A stretch of 64,000 nucleotides of DNA from Tremella fuciformis (GCA_032768795.1 CP136490.1:4526001-4590000); one strand, 5' to 3'; positions 21,336-32,683 are shown, counted from the first letter of the stretch. The notes: generated by a model not told the origin, from the letters alone. Numbers and translations: made by a program.

Positions 21336-21646
21336 AATGTGACTGGCTTCTAGCGGCAAGAAAGTCGCTGAATGCGAGGAGATGCTTGGCAGCCATGCAG
21401 CCCTTTTGAGACAACGAGCCGATTGCATAGCGTGAGGTGATTTGCAATACGCATAGAAGGGATCGAGTCGCTTCTCCGTCGAGAAGGTGACCAAAGAAAA
21501 GGGGAAAGGTCCATACATGTCTGCTAACAGCATTTTGCCAACGGCTCCTGCCTGTCCTTTCAATTGTCGTGGAGTCTTACGGTGATAACTCTCATGGTCA
21601 GAAGCTTTCGCAGACCCCGCCGCTATCAAATTCCCATCGAAAAATA

Positions 21647-22036
21647 TCAAATCTCAGCGACTAGAGCGAATGCGCGCCGTTGCTCGCGGTTTTCAAACTC
21701 GATCGTCGTAGACGAGCGGGAAGGATTCTGTGAGTGGTGCCTGTCTGGGATTGACGCATTTCCAACTCGGATTGCCACTATACGGTCTCGATAGCTATGG
21801 TCAGCGGGGTCGAGATGCTCCGGATTGACAGCAAAGCCGGGGTAGGCTTCATAGTCTTGAATGCTCGCCTGGACGTGGCAGGGGTCCACGGCATACTGTA
21901 CGCGCGCGCTCAGATCCAGACAAGTGAATTCGCATGCAGCCCGTTCACTTTGAGAGACTGGGCGCGCTATTGCACTTTCTCCGGGAGGATCTGGGGTGCC
22001 CCGGATGGCCATGACGGAAGAGCGATGAGGTTTCAT
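21647..22036 (-). CDS. Low-confidence ORF, 129 aa
   Basis: ATG-initiated frame with a less repetitive composition than its neighbours (for example EFTCLDLSARVQYAV). It could be a first exon of the downstream ORF 20922-21335 or an independent small gene. No recognised domain. Confidence 0.28.
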   Translation of the reverse strand: MKPHRSSVMAIRGTPDPPGESAIARPVSQSERAACEFTCLDLSARVQYAVDPCHVQASIQDYEAYPGFAVNPEHLDPADHSYRDRIVAIRVGNASIPDRHHSQNPSRSSTTIEFENREQRRAFALVAEI

Positions 22037-22140
22037 TGAAACACGCCTGAACAGAAGCTTATGTGAAAGATGTGCATGCGTCTTGATGACGTGAAAGTAT
22101 GTACGAAAATCGCAAAGCAGACATGGCGGAGCATCTCGGG

Positions 22141-23004
22141 TTAATAAGGCAGACGCTCTTTGTCAAACTGCTCATGCGTCTGTTGGTCGACGGCGGTGAG
22201 CTGTTCAGGACCGCCCGCTCCCGCGAATGCTACTGAGGCGAGAGGTTGGCTGCTGTCGAACATTGTAGCTTCATCAGGGTCCCCGTGCCCAGCACGAGTG
22301 GTGTCCCCGAAGTAGCTCACACCGTCCACAGACATGAGATCGGGAGGCCCCATACGGTCTGAGACTCCATCGGGCTTCCAAGACATCTCGCTGGACAAGT
22401 CCTTCTGCTCATCCGGCTTCCATGACATGGACGTTCCGTCATCGTTAATGGATGGGCTCTGGCCCGCTAAGCCGGTTACCCCGTGAATGGGTGTCAATGG
22501 CGGAAGCGCTACCGCTCCGGGCTTCACGAACAGCAGTGCAGCCTTGGTCCCAGTAGTAGGTTCTGCTTCTTCAAGCTGGGGCTCTTGCACAAGTGGGTCA
22601 GTTCTGGTCTCGCCAGCAGGGGTCGGCAGCTCTCCATCTGTTGACCCGGCGTCACTAGGAGCTTTGTTTGTTGGCTGGGAGTCAGAGATGTGTGCCGCTG
22701 TTACCACCTCCGTCAACTCTTGCGCGACCGGGACAATATCCGAAGAAGGCACTGTGGCCTCGGAAGCCTCGGTGGTCGCGCTGTCCTCCACAAGCTCTGC
22801 GGCGGTGCGAGGAATCTCCCCCCGGTCAACGCTCTCGACACTACTTTCATAGTCCTCAGAGTCGGATGGGTCTTCCTCAGTAGCTGTCTTCCCAGACCTT
22901 CGATGCTTCCTGCTCTTCTTGATCTTCTTGAGACCTACACGAGAGGTGCTGCCTCCTGAAGATTGACGGCGAGGCTTACTCGACTGACGGGGACGACTTG
23001 ACAT
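22141..23004 (-). CDS. Orphan disordered protein, 287 aa
   Basis: Frame taken from the ATG followed by a very basic N-terminus (SSRPRQSSKPRRQSSGG, then LKKIKKSRKHRRSGK), suggestive of a nuclear localisation signal. An acidic Ser/Glu region follows. A short tandem repeat (SMSWKPDEQ and EMSWKPDG) lies about 100 residues from the end. DLMSVDG loosely recalls the Met-Asp motifs of nearby ORFs. No enzymatic domain. Largest member of the minus-strand orphan group. Confidence 0.5.
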   Translation of the reverse strand: MSSRPRQSSKPRRQSSGGSTSRVGLKKIKKSRKHRRSGKTATEEDPSDSEDYESSVESVDRGEIPRTAAELVEDSATTEASEATVPSSDIVPVAQELTEVVTAAHISDSQPTNKAPSDAGSTDGELPTPAGETRTDPLVQEPQLEEAEPTTGTKAALLFVKPGAVALPPLTPIHGVTGLAGQSPSINDDGTSMSWKPDEQKDLSSEMSWKPDGVSDRMGPPDLMSVDGVSYFGDTTRAGHGDPDEATMFDSSQPLASVAFAGAGGPEQLTAVDQQTHEQFDKERLPY

Positions 23005-23978
23005 AGTGTTTGTGAGGACGGATATATCCGAGTGGCAAGAGGGCGGTTGCGCTCCAGCGTGCATGCTTCTTATAGGGAAGCCAGTTTGAAAGGTGCTCCC
23101 CACAAAGGTCGTCCGATGCAAACGATGAAAGCTTCTCTCGATGATGACACTGTCCGCTGAGTGCGTCCTTTTTCGTCCATTCAAAATACAAATGCTCAGG
23201 ACGAACAACCGCTGTCATTGGAAATAACGTATAGCAAATCCGCGGAGTCGAGCTAGGATTAGTGTGTCGATGCACGTTGCGTTCCATACACTACGAAGAG
23301 AAAAAAGCTCATGAATCTTTTGAAGAGGGCTCGATGTGTGAGGAGGTGCTAATGGGGTTCCCAGGGAGAGTTGAACCCCATACGGTCAAGCTACTTACAA
23401 TCGGTGCTTCTACGAAAGCCGCGACCCTACGCGAGGCCGGGGCACGGCTGGGGACAATTGTTGTGGCTGATCATGACCGCAGCAGCTCCTTTCTTTTCTG
23501 GTATGACCGAGGACTTGCTGAGAGTCTATGCTTCCTGCCATGAGAAGAAGTACGGGACCGGTGGCATATCTAGGCCGAGTCATGCCGCTTATGACTTGAG
23601 CCATTGAGCAGTGGGATTATTCACACTTCAAGCGGCGCAACGGCTCGCCCATATTACACAAGACATTGTCCCAGCCTCTTTTCACAAGCTAGACCCTCGC
23701 ATGGACCACAGCTTCTGAGTGCTTCATGTCTGCGGGGATCTTCCGGGTGCGAGAAGGAGTGAGGTGCTTCGTGCGCGGCTTCGGCGTGATGCTGCCCTCA
23801 TGAGAGACGCCATAGTCGCGCTTTGACTGGACTTACCTTCCCAGGAGGGGAGAAGCCTTCGATCAATGCGGACAGCTGGGTGAACGCAATGGACACTAAA
23901 CTTGAAATATCGGAACTCTGCATCCGGGTTGGATGATGCATCGAAGCATGACATAATGTACATTCACATGATCACAAC
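23005..23978. other. Intergenic, contains a hairpin
   Basis: Almost 1 kb with no supported gene. A perfect 8-bp inverted repeat (TGGGGTTC at 23353-23360, GAACCCCA at 23373-23380) can form a hairpin with a 12-nt loop. It does not fold as a tRNA. Confidence 0.3.
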
Positions 23979-24554
23979 TTAAGCCTTCGGTGACAGACGT
24001 AAGCTCGAGTAAGGCGGGCAGAGCGGTAGAGGCCTCTGGGGCTGGTAACACCCAGTAGGTAGGCATGACGATGCCTGAAAGACATCGGTCATCTCTGTGT
24101 CGCCGTCACGATCCTCATGGTCATTTATTTCTGTGACGGTCCTGGGATTATCAGGGCTACAGTCCTGAGAATCATCATGCCCCGAGCGGGCTTCGTTAAA
24201 TGTTGGCCCTCTACGTCTTCGTGGTACGCCGTATGAAGAGGATGCGCGCGACGAGACACACACATATTTTGACCCGTTGTGCCTTATGTCGCCATAGGTA
24301 TTGACGCTCACTTGTGTATTTCCGAACGGGCGTTGAGAAAAGGGCGCATGAACGTGAGAAGGAGCTCTCAAACCAAGCAAGGACCCTATAAGTGGGTCAA
24401 CATCGTTTAGCACTTGGTTTATTATCTGTAAGGGATCCCAGGCGCCGTCCATGTTCGATTCTCTAGATGCTGAATGCATGCTGCGCGATTCCGTCATATT
24501 GCGATGCTGCGGGCCTGCCTGTGCACCTAGTGAGTTTGCCGCTGAAAGCGACAT
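23979..24554 (-). CDS. Orphan protein, 191 aa
   Basis: ATG-initiated frame. A short hydrophobic helical stretch (LQIINQVLNDVDPLIGSLLG) is followed by Ser/Arg-rich sequence and DRDGDTEMTDV near residue 160. DTEMTDV matches the DTEMSG/PMTDA endings in the other minus-strand orphans. Introns are possible but not required. Function unknown. Confidence 0.42.
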   Translation of the reverse strand: MSLSAANSLGAQAGPQHRNMTESRSMHSASRESNMDGAWDPLQIINQVLNDVDPLIGSLLGLRAPSHVHAPFSQRPFGNTQVSVNTYGDIRHNGSKYVCVSSRASSSYGVPRRRRGPTFNEARSGHDDSQDCSPDNPRTVTEINDHEDRDGDTEMTDVFQASSCLPTGCYQPQRPLPLCPPYSSLRLSPKA

Positions 24555-26614
24555 GTCGGGAGCGGGCAATCTTTGTCCAGACGACGATCTTGACTGACCT
24601 GATACCGATGTTAAGGGTTGGTCATTCTTCTGGACCGCGGTGCTGTGTTGACGGTGAGCAAATGATGAGAATGGCTGTAGTTAACATTAGACTGGAGTGC
24701 GCACAGAAAGAAGGTGTCCTATGGTGTAGAGCTGACGATGGACGACGGACACCCCGTTTCCCAATCCTTTATGCCTATCCGTGTCTTGTTGAAGGGTTCT
24801 GGCCCCGGAAGGCGAGTGGCAGAATCAAGAAGGCTTCTCAGAAGCAAAGGATATGGCTTTGCTGTCCAATCAGAAGTCTTGCCACTCGAGTCTGCCAACC
24901 CGTGCAGGGCGAAGGTAGGTATTGGCACAAGAAGCGCTGTACACGTCCAGATATTGCCCTTGACCCTCTTCCTGGCAAAGCAGAAACATGCGGTGCTAAA
25001 CCGGTGCAGGGACTAAATGCGGTGTCGTACTGCATGCAAAACATCTCGTAGCTACTGAAGTGAGTTTGATTCCCCAGCCTTGTGCCACTCACAGCTGCGC
25101 AGCTGTAGCGCAACACCAGTAGTCTCAAGGGACGAATCGAGAGCAAACCAAACGGTCGCGCGGATATCGCACGGACCTCCGGCGTTTGGCCATACAATCC
25201 CCTGGCAGTGTCCCTCAAGTCAGGCAGTTGCTCGACAGCTCACTGCCGGTCATAGTCATCGTGACCAGGGTCAAGGAAGTGAATTGACACACCGGGTCAG
25301 TCTAAATCGAGAATCGGGATGGGACGACCGCGATGCTGTGCGTCCGGCCGTGATGATCAAGTCTCTTTAATTGAACGCCTTTGAGAGAAGTAGTGGGCCG
25401 ACAGCCGATCACCGTCATTCAAGCAATCTGAGATGTACCCGCGGAAGAGAGGGAGAAGAGCCTGTGTCAAACCCCCTTCTCAGAGACCCGAATGTGTGAG
25501 ACCGGAGGTTTCAGAACGGTCGGACAGAAGCGATGACGGTGCAGATGTCTTGGCGTCTTCCCCGCACTGAGCATCGGACCAGATGATCCGATGACTTCCG
25601 GTCGACCGAGGGGCGCGTCATATTGGTCTTGTAGGAATGATGCCTTCCCAAAGGCCGATTTCGCATCGTCGTACTGTAGAAGTCCCAGGCGATTCCTTCA
25701 CACCCTAAGATTCTTTGCCTTGTCATCTATACCTGTTCCGGAGAGTGTTGCTTTGCGCAGCCGCCACGTATACCCATGGCCCGCCGATCACGAGGACTTC
25801 CCTTTGTCGCACTTGGACGGGTGGCTGTGTCTCGACATTGCGAGAGGATTGAGCCCCGAGCATACACCTGCTATGCGAGGCTGCCGATGCTCCATGCTAT
25901 CTATGCGATCATTGAAAATGGACTGTCATCGATAGTTTCCCGCGGTGCACTGTGTCTGGAGCTGACGCGAGCACTGCGGCCTGCCCGGTGTGAATACACA
26001 GCATGACATCGAGTTGAAGCCGGAACGTGTCTTCTGGCCTGGTCATTTCGGTCGTGTCCCTATGTCGATATCCGCGCCGAGCTGCGCCGTCTAATCGAGC
26101 TCGGTTCGATGCAGCGATCTACAGGATTCGGGTGTCCATTTCATACAAGGCCATGGCGCACTTGCAGCCTCACGGTGCCCAGTGCTCATACAATACACAT
26201 GGTCCATGTGAAGAGACGTTTATGCATGAGACGGTGACAGGGTTTCTGGAGAGAGCCGAGACCCAACCGACGCGTCTTGATTTCTTTTTACTTTTTCCCC
26301 TCGTCGGGGTCTGTTGACGCGTTCCTCGTCCCTGACCGAGGGAGGAGGTCCGTGTCCTTCTTGGCGCAATGCACACACAGAGAAGGTCAAAGCGGACTTC
26401 TCATCGGCAACACGCCAACAGCCAACAGCGGCACTCTCTTTTCATCAATCTCTGTCTCACCACTCGAAACATCTCATTTCGACCTCCGCTCTTTCCGTCG
26501 AACCAGACACAACACCTCTCCTGCTCGCTCCCTCTCTCTCTCTAAACTTCTTCATCGCTCAGCATCAAGCGTCTCCAACACACACACACATACACAGGAA
26601 CCATCACCATCACT
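24555..26614. other. 2-kb gene-poor stretch, promoter of GPI gene at right end
   Basis: No open frame here has an ATG start, sensible composition or splice support. The right end (26520-26600) has a CT microsatellite (about 26529-26542) and a CA microsatellite (about 26578-26590) in the leader of the downstream GPI-protein gene. The remainder may be regulatory DNA for that gene or decayed sequence. Confidence 0.4.
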
Positions 26615-27341
26615 ATGTACGCCGCAGTCGCTCTTCTCGCCTTGCCCTTGGCGCTCGCCATCCAGATCCTCTCGCCGGCAACCGGTGACATGTGGGGCTC
26701 TGGGACCGCCTCGCAGACCATCACCTGGGAGGCGGTGGACACGGACCCATCCAGTTTCGAGGTGCAGCTCGTCAACCAGGCGAGTCCTCCGCCCTATTTG
26801 ACGCCTCTCTGCCCATACTGACCCGCAGGCTGGATACCTGACCAACTCGCCCGTCACGCTCATCTCGTCGCAGGACCGCGGGTCCGCCAACACCCAGGTC
26901 TCGGCCACTGTCACTTACCCCTCGGGCACCTGGCCCACTGGCTCCGGCTTCCAGATCAACTTCATGTCGACCAGCTCGAATGCCGGTATCCTCGCTCAGT
27001 CTGGCCAGTTCAACATCTCCAGCACTGGGTCTGTCTCCACCACCAGCTCGGGCTCCTCCACCACCAGCGCCAGCACCAACACACCCACCACGCTCAGCAA
27101 GACTAGCACTGCCGGCTCGGCTGTGACGGTCACTTCGACTAGCGGCTCGTCCAACTCGTCCAGTGGTGACGCCTCAGGTGGTATCCCCAACGCCGTGAGT
27201 CTCGAAGGAAGTGACTTATCTGGGTGCGATGCTTATGTATAGTCCACGTCGTCCAAGTCTAGCGGTGGCATCACCTCGATGGCCGCCCCTGCTGCTGGCG
27301 GTCTTCTCGCCGTGGTCGCGCTCGTGGCGACCATCTGCTAA
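26615..27341 (+). CDS. GPI-anchored Ser/Thr-rich cell-surface protein
   Basis: Exons 26615..26779, 26829..27194 and 27243..27341 give 209 aa. An N-terminal signal peptide (MYAAVALLALPLALA) is followed by a Kre9/Knh1-type domain (ILSPATGDMWGSGTASQTIT ...). Then comes a long Ser/Thr-rich, presumably O-mannosylated stalk and a hydrophobic C-terminus (AAPAAGGLLAVVALVATI) typical of a GPI attachment signal. The protein should sit on the plasma membrane or cell wall. Intron 1 has a GC donor (GCGAGT), the only way to keep the domain in frame. It belongs to a common multicopy fungal family; exact role unknown. Confidence 0.88.
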
Positions 27342-27562
27342 GCGGCTCGCTCCAGCAGCGTATAAAACCCGCATGGTGGGTCGAGTCTATAACGCCACGT
27401 ACACATGATGTTATAACGGACAATGATGAACACTTTCGTACTATTCGTGACCCATGCAATCCTTGCTGTCACTGTTCCGCCCAGGGCAGACCGGTATTTA
27501 GAAGACCGAGCATGTCCATTTATTTTGGCACTGTACCATAACTTTCCCCCCCGTCTGGCAGC

Positions 27563-27583
27563 ATGTCTCCGAGCCCTCGATGA
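27563..27583 (+). promoter_or_regulatory. Upstream ORF overlapping the TRM44 start codon
   Basis: ATG at 27563 opens a six-codon frame whose TGA (27581-27583) overlaps the main ATG (27580-27582) as ATGA. This is a classic termination-reinitiation geometry and could limit translation of TRM44. Confidence 0.5.
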
Positions 27584-29777
27584 GTCAGAACATCCCCTCT
27601 GGAGCCGCCGGGCCTTCCAGACCGCCTTTTACTCCAACGCACCATTCAGCGCAATCGCCCTCGCCTTTCACGTCACTTGGAAGCGACTGGCTCGAGCCTC
27701 TCACGGCACCATGCCACTTCACCCTCCACACCTTTCTATCCATCACGAAGGAGCTCACGCTTCACCCAGAGCGTAACAGCACGCTTATCCTGCGAGCTGA
27801 CTCCTTGCCGCCACGTGCCCCCAAAGACGATGACGAGCTCGCTCGGAGGATGCAAGGACTCAGCCTGGATGGAATGGAGCTGGTGGAGGAGATTCGGGTG
27901 AGGTTGATGCCCAAGATGGTCAAGCGGGACGGACGGCTCGACGAGACTGTCCAATTCTACCGCTCGCGAGGGAGAAAGAGGCGGCGTCCATCCCTCACGA
28001 AGGAGCAGGCGCACGAGGCGCAGCTCGGACCGGAGGAAGACGTGGAAGCGGACGAAGGCGAAGAGGCGCTCGTGCTCATGACTCCTGAAGTCAAGGACGT
28101 CGCGGATATCCCGTACTTCCACCCTCCTGTCAAGCAGCTCGCATATCGCTGGACATCGTGGACAGCACCCCCGGCCCCGCCCGATCAGGTCGACGACTCG
28201 GAAGCCCCGCCAGTTAGAGGACGTATCTCGGTCGCCTATCTCCCCTACCCACCCGAAACGAGCGGCGTCGCAGCGCAACCGCCAGTGCATTCACCCTTCG
28301 TGCCCATACCTAGACGTGCTGCTCCTCGAAAACGCTCGCCTCTTGCTCCTGTGGGCTCACAAGCGGCCGAGGTCCTCGATGAGGATGGCGGGCCGGCTCC
28401 GGAACACAGACCACGCACGCCCGTGGGTCCGGAAAGACTACAGCGGACCATGCTCGCGCTCTTGGAACGAATATACAAGCACGGCTTTGGCTCGACGGTG
28501 GGATATGTGAAACGCAAGCACCACGATGTGAGATGCCTCCAGCTCCCAGCGAATTCCCACCCAGCTGATCGGGCAGGTGGTGATTCAGCGGGAGAAGTTC
28601 CAAGATCTCTACCTCGAGCTGAAAGAGCGTCACCGGCATCTCGATTCTCGTGCTCCTAAGCCAGGATCAACCAAGGTAGAAGACGTCAAGCGGCATGTGT
28701 TCAAGGTGAGCTGGCGATATATGCGCAGCGCATCCGCACAGAACGGTGCCAATAAGTAGGAGGACCTGGGCTTACCTGACTCCTCCCTCGCGCCTTTCCA
28801 TCCCACGTCTATCACCGACTTGTCTACTTGGGGCGAACAGGACGTTGCAGTCGCTGCATTCCTTATGCTACTATGGAAGGACATGTATCCCGAGAGAAGC
28901 ACTCTCCCTGCAGCAGACGCAGAGGAGAAAGAATGGGATAGCTGGGGTCGCCCGCCAGGAGGCTTCATCGATCTCGGATGCGTGAGCTTCACGTGCGACT
29001 TTCACCTAACGATCTGATGATGCAGGGCAATGGCTTGCTGGTGCATGTCTTGACATCTGAAGGGTATCACGGAAGGGGGTACGAGCTGCGCGCCCGGCGT
29101 ACATGGCCACTGTACCCGCCAACAACGAGAGAAGCACTCATCGAGCTACCCATTGACCTGCCTGGGTGGTTCCCGTCTACTGTGGATGAGTGGGAGTCCG
29201 GATCCTGGGAGGGACGAGAGGCCTGCGCCATCAAAGATGGTGCATTTCTCATCGGCAACCATGCCGACGAGCTCACGGTCAGTCGGGCTGCCGTCACAGA
29301 GAGCAAGCTGCTTATGATTCAGCCATGGCTACCCCTCCTGTCGCTCATTCCAGCTCAGCCCATCCCGTTCCTATCCCTCCCATGCTGCCTGCATACCTGG
29401 GACGACGCTTTCACGCATCTCATCTTCAATCCGCCAGAACATCAACACTCACCCGTGGGCGGCTTCGATGCGGGTCTCGAAAGCGGCAACAGTCGATACA
29501 AGGCGTATTTGATGTGGCTTGGCTGGGTCGGCCTGATGTGCGGATGGGAGTGGGAGAAGGAGGGTCTGCGCGTGCCATCGACGAAAGGCTGGGGCATCGT
29601 CGGTATGTCAACTAGATGTGTTTCGCTCAGTCATCACGCTGATGAGCAGCACGCAAGCGATGGACCACGAGCGCGCAAGAGAAGCGTCAGTGCCGCGTGT
29701 GGGCCTTGGAGCAGGTCAACGAAGTGAGGAAGCGGGGTCAGTTCAAGGTCCGCGAGAGGGAAGGCAAAGAGCATTGA
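27580..29777 (+). CDS. TRM44: tRNA (uracil-2'-O)-methyltransferase Trm44
   Basis: AdoMet-dependent 2'-O-methylation of U44 in tRNA-Ser. Exons 27580..28527, 28577..28705, 28760..28981, 29026..29277, 29323..29602 and 29650..29777 give 652 aa. An N-terminal variable part (~1-300) carries the family block RIYKHGFGSTVGYVKRKHHD. Then comes the methyltransferase fold with motif I GFIDLGCGNGLLVHVL (~427-442), the following GYELRARRTWPLYP, the motif FLIGNHADELTPWLPLL and FLSLPCCLHTWDD. The C-terminal ARKRWTTSAQEKR block matches the family end. The start is the ATG overlapped by a small upstream ORF. All introns are 44-54 nt GT-AG. Confidence 0.94.
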
Positions 29778-30177
29778 TACCCTGCACATCTATACTCATT
29801 CATCCTATCTATGACACAATCCCCATGATCACTTGGCTAGCCAAAGTTGCCCGTGCAGTTGTCTCTCACCGATCCTTGCGCCGAGGATGTGATTACCTTT
29901 CCTTCCACGGTCGCTGGCGTGGCCTGTTGCTGTCTCCGAGGCGTCGCACAGCTCGCAGCGGCATCAACTGCAACGATGCAGCTACTCAGAAGCTTCTCAG
30001 AAGCGTCCCAGCTCGGCCGACCTCGAGATGTCACACTCGCCGAGATGTGGCGTCGCTTCGCCGAGGTGGAGGTAGTCACTGGTCCGTGCCGCCCAGCTAT
30101 GTTATACCGCTATGCAACAGCAGCGGGAACATGTCTGTTCGCTACACACGAGTTGACGAGGTCTGTCAAGAGCCAAG
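29778..30177. other. Intergenic, TRM44 3' end and SDR promoter
   Basis: 400 bp without a supported gene. Overlapping plus and minus frames have no conserved look. Confidence 0.4.
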
Positions 30178-31402
30178 ATGCCGTTCATCACCCGCTTCAT
30201 CGCTAGTCAGATGCGGACCCTGCCTCCCTTACCGCAGTGCGACCTCAGTGGCACAACGTGGATCATCACTGGGGCCAATAGTGGTAAGTGCCACACTCCG
30301 CTCTTCTTGGAATGCACTACTATCTGCCGGGACTATGGACGCTCTTTGACGAAGGGCTGACGAGATAGGTCTCGGTTTGGAGGTGGCGCACCACCTAGCC
30401 GCTCGCAGCCCTAGCAAGCTCATCTTCGCCGTCCGCAACGTCTCCAGCGGCGAGACGGCCAAACAGGCCGTCCTGGCAAAATTGTCCAAGCCTGTTGACA
30501 TCGAAATTTGGCAGGTCGATGTGTCGGATTATGCCAGCATCAAGGCTTTTGGCGAGCGGTGCGCGGGGCTGGACCGGCTGGACGGCGTGGCGCTCAACGC
30601 GGGTATCATCGATGGTCCGGAGTGCAAATACTCCAAGCACGGGCACGAGGAGGTGTAAGCGTCTACGTGAAATAGACTCACATTGGATAAGACGCTGATC
30701 GATCAGGTTCCAGATCAACACACTGTCCCCGATCTTGCTTGCGCTACTGCTCTTGCCTGTCCTGCGACGAACTACCCCGTTGTCCCTGCGGGGCCTGCCG
30801 GATCCGTTTGTCCCCCGGATGGTGTTCACCTCCACCATCTTGCTCGAGGTGTGCGACACCAAGGCGATCGATGTGAACCATCCCACGCAAGGGATGGACG
30901 ATAAGAAGAATCACAAGCAGACCCGGCGATACATGGAGAGCAAAGTCAGTTGATCCACTCGATCTTCCGAGCGCCTCTGAAGCTGACGGAAAGGTTTTGC
31001 TCCACCTCTTGACGCGCAAGCTCACTGCCCTCAACCCATCAGTAGTGATCAATGCCGCTGCGCCGGGTCTGGTCAATACGCCCTTCTTCAAATCCGCCGA
31101 CTTTCCCACCCGCAAGATGGCCTCGATCCTTGGCCGCACCCCTGAGGTTGGCGCGCGTAATCTCTCAGCGGCGCTTTTGACCCTTCCCAAGTCAACCGAT
31201 GTGAGTGGCACTTCTAAGTGACAGACGATGTGGATACTGTGAGGTTGACTGGCAGTTCGTGCAGGATTGCGTGCCGTATACCTTGAAGAAGGATTGGCTT
31301 GACTCGGCCGAGGGTAAGAAGTGTGGGGACAATCTCTGGCGCGAGTGTCTTGAGGAGTTTGAGGGTGTCGTTCCGGGTATCTCATCGTATAATGAGGTGT
31401 GA
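30178..31402 (+). CDS. Short-chain dehydrogenase/reductase
   Basis: NAD(P)-dependent oxidoreductase of the SDR superfamily, in the group with retinol dehydrogenase/WW-domain-oxidoreductase-like enzymes; substrate unknown. Exons 30178..30283, 30369..30654, 30707..30944, 30994..31200 and 31265..31402 give 324 aa. The cofactor fingerprint TGANSGLG is at ~33-40. ALNAGI follows, then the catalytic Y206-x3-K210 (YMESK) and the AAPGLVNTPF segment after it. No signal peptide; the N-terminus MPFITRFIASQM is weakly mitochondrial-like. An alternative acceptor at 31255 would add three residues before the last exon. Confidence 0.9.
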
Positions 31403-31842
31403 ACTACAATTTTTTTCCATTAGATTGCTCTGATAGAAGGATATGCAAGACCTGTTGTACTCGAGTAGAGCGTCTGTCTCGAAGGTGGACCGGCTTCCCG
31501 GCGAAATCGATGGATTCGGATATAATAGCGGCCGACCAAAGGGGAATCGGCGTTAAGCCCATCACCTCTTTTATTTCGATACGCCACGCTCATACCGCCG
31601 ACCAAGGTTTAACTTTTCTCCGCTAGACCCTGCCTCGCCCTCGCTCTCTCGCCATCGAAGGCCTCGATTCCACCAGAGCTCGACCCATTGCCACCTTCAT
31701 CCTTCTCACTTCTCTCATCTTCCGACCTATCAAACGACACAAAGCAAGTCTGTCTGACTCCCGTACGAGTCAGCACAACTAGCACACGAAAAGAAAAGCA
31801 CCCGATCTCGAAAGCTTCAATAGCAACTCATATCGCGACAAG
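31403..31842. promoter_or_regulatory. RPS27 promoter and 5' UTR
   Basis: The 440 bp upstream of RPS27 become strongly pyrimidine-rich from about 31620 to 31740, as is usual for ribosomal protein genes. No TATA box is obvious. Confidence 0.4.
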
Positions 31843-32683
31843 ATGGTGAGTCGGGATGGTGTAAATCTTTCACAGGCTTCGATCTGGCGGATCGTGTTGG
31901 ACACGGATGGTTGCTGGTGATGGAGGGGCGTCTGAGAACAGCGGGAGAATGGAGAGCATGCCATGATGGAGAGCATGCCATGCCAGGATTGGGCGGCGTT
32001 TAGTGGGGCAAGGGTGGGATCTGGCTCTACAGACGGTCCTCTGGTCGCGTGCGGCAAGCGGACCTATGATCTTCCCTCTTGTAGGGAGTAAGAGGGACAC
32101 ACTGGTCGGGCTGCGTGCCCAGACAATCTCAGACCCAGTCTCGAAGAGTCCCCCTTGAAGACATGCGGGAGAAATCGCAATCTCATATGGACTTGCTGAC
32201 TCAACAGACTGCCCTCGCCGTTGACCTTCTCAACCGCCCCGCCGACGTTTACGCCCGCACCCACAAGCTCAAGAAGATTGTGCCGGAACCCAACTCGTTC
32301 TTCATGGACGTCAAGTGCCCAGGCTGCTTCCAAATTACGTGAGTCGAGATTCTCCTCCATCCGGCCACATCTCCGCTTCATCTCATCGCTTGTCCTTTGT
32401 CGTCCGATACTGGCGCTTGCGTTCCGGGTCGATGGCTGTGCCATCTTCCAGACGTCATGCGGGACGTCAACGCAATCGTCCACATCGGAGTGCACAATGA
32501 ACTGTGGCTGACCTCTAGCGTTGTCTTCTCCCACGCATCCACCGTCGTTCAGTGCGGATCCTGCGCCACCGTCCTTTGCCAACCTTCGGGAGGAAAGGCC
32601 AAGTTGACCGAGGGTGGGTCGTCAGTTCCTGCATTCCCGTCATATACTGACTTTCAGGCTGCTCTTTCCGCAGAAAGAACTAG
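31843..32683 (+). CDS. RPS27: 40S ribosomal protein S27 (eS27)
   Basis: Small-subunit ribosomal protein with a C4 zinc finger. Exons 31843..31845, 32208..32338, 32519..32613 and 32658..32683 give 84 aa, the exact family length. Zinc ligands are in VKCPGCF and QCGSCA, followed by [18 protein letters not shown]. The first coding exon is just the ATG, immediately followed by a 362-nt intron. The second intron is 180 nt. Both are long compared with the ~45-nt norm here. Long first introns after the ATG are common in fungal ribosomal protein genes. Confidence 0.97.
31949..31982 (+). repeat. 17-bp tandem duplication inside RPS27 intron 1
   Basis: ATGGAGAGCATGCCATG occurs twice head to tail (31949-31965 and 31966-31982). 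Each unit contains the palindrome GCATGC. Confidence 0.8.

Noticed and set aside
23345..23400. Hairpin GGGGTTC..GAACCCC as a possible tRNA
   Set aside because: The stem is perfect but neither strand gives D and anticodon arms or a 7-bp acceptor; kept only as a hairpin.
24467..25051. 194-codon plus-strand frame
   Set aside because: No ATG-led conserved block, Cys/Arg-rich random composition, and partly antisense to the 191-aa orphan.
31846..32207. snoRNA in RPS27 intron 1
   Set aside because: Only one-mismatch C boxes and isolated CTGA strings are present, with no terminal stem; not enough to call.
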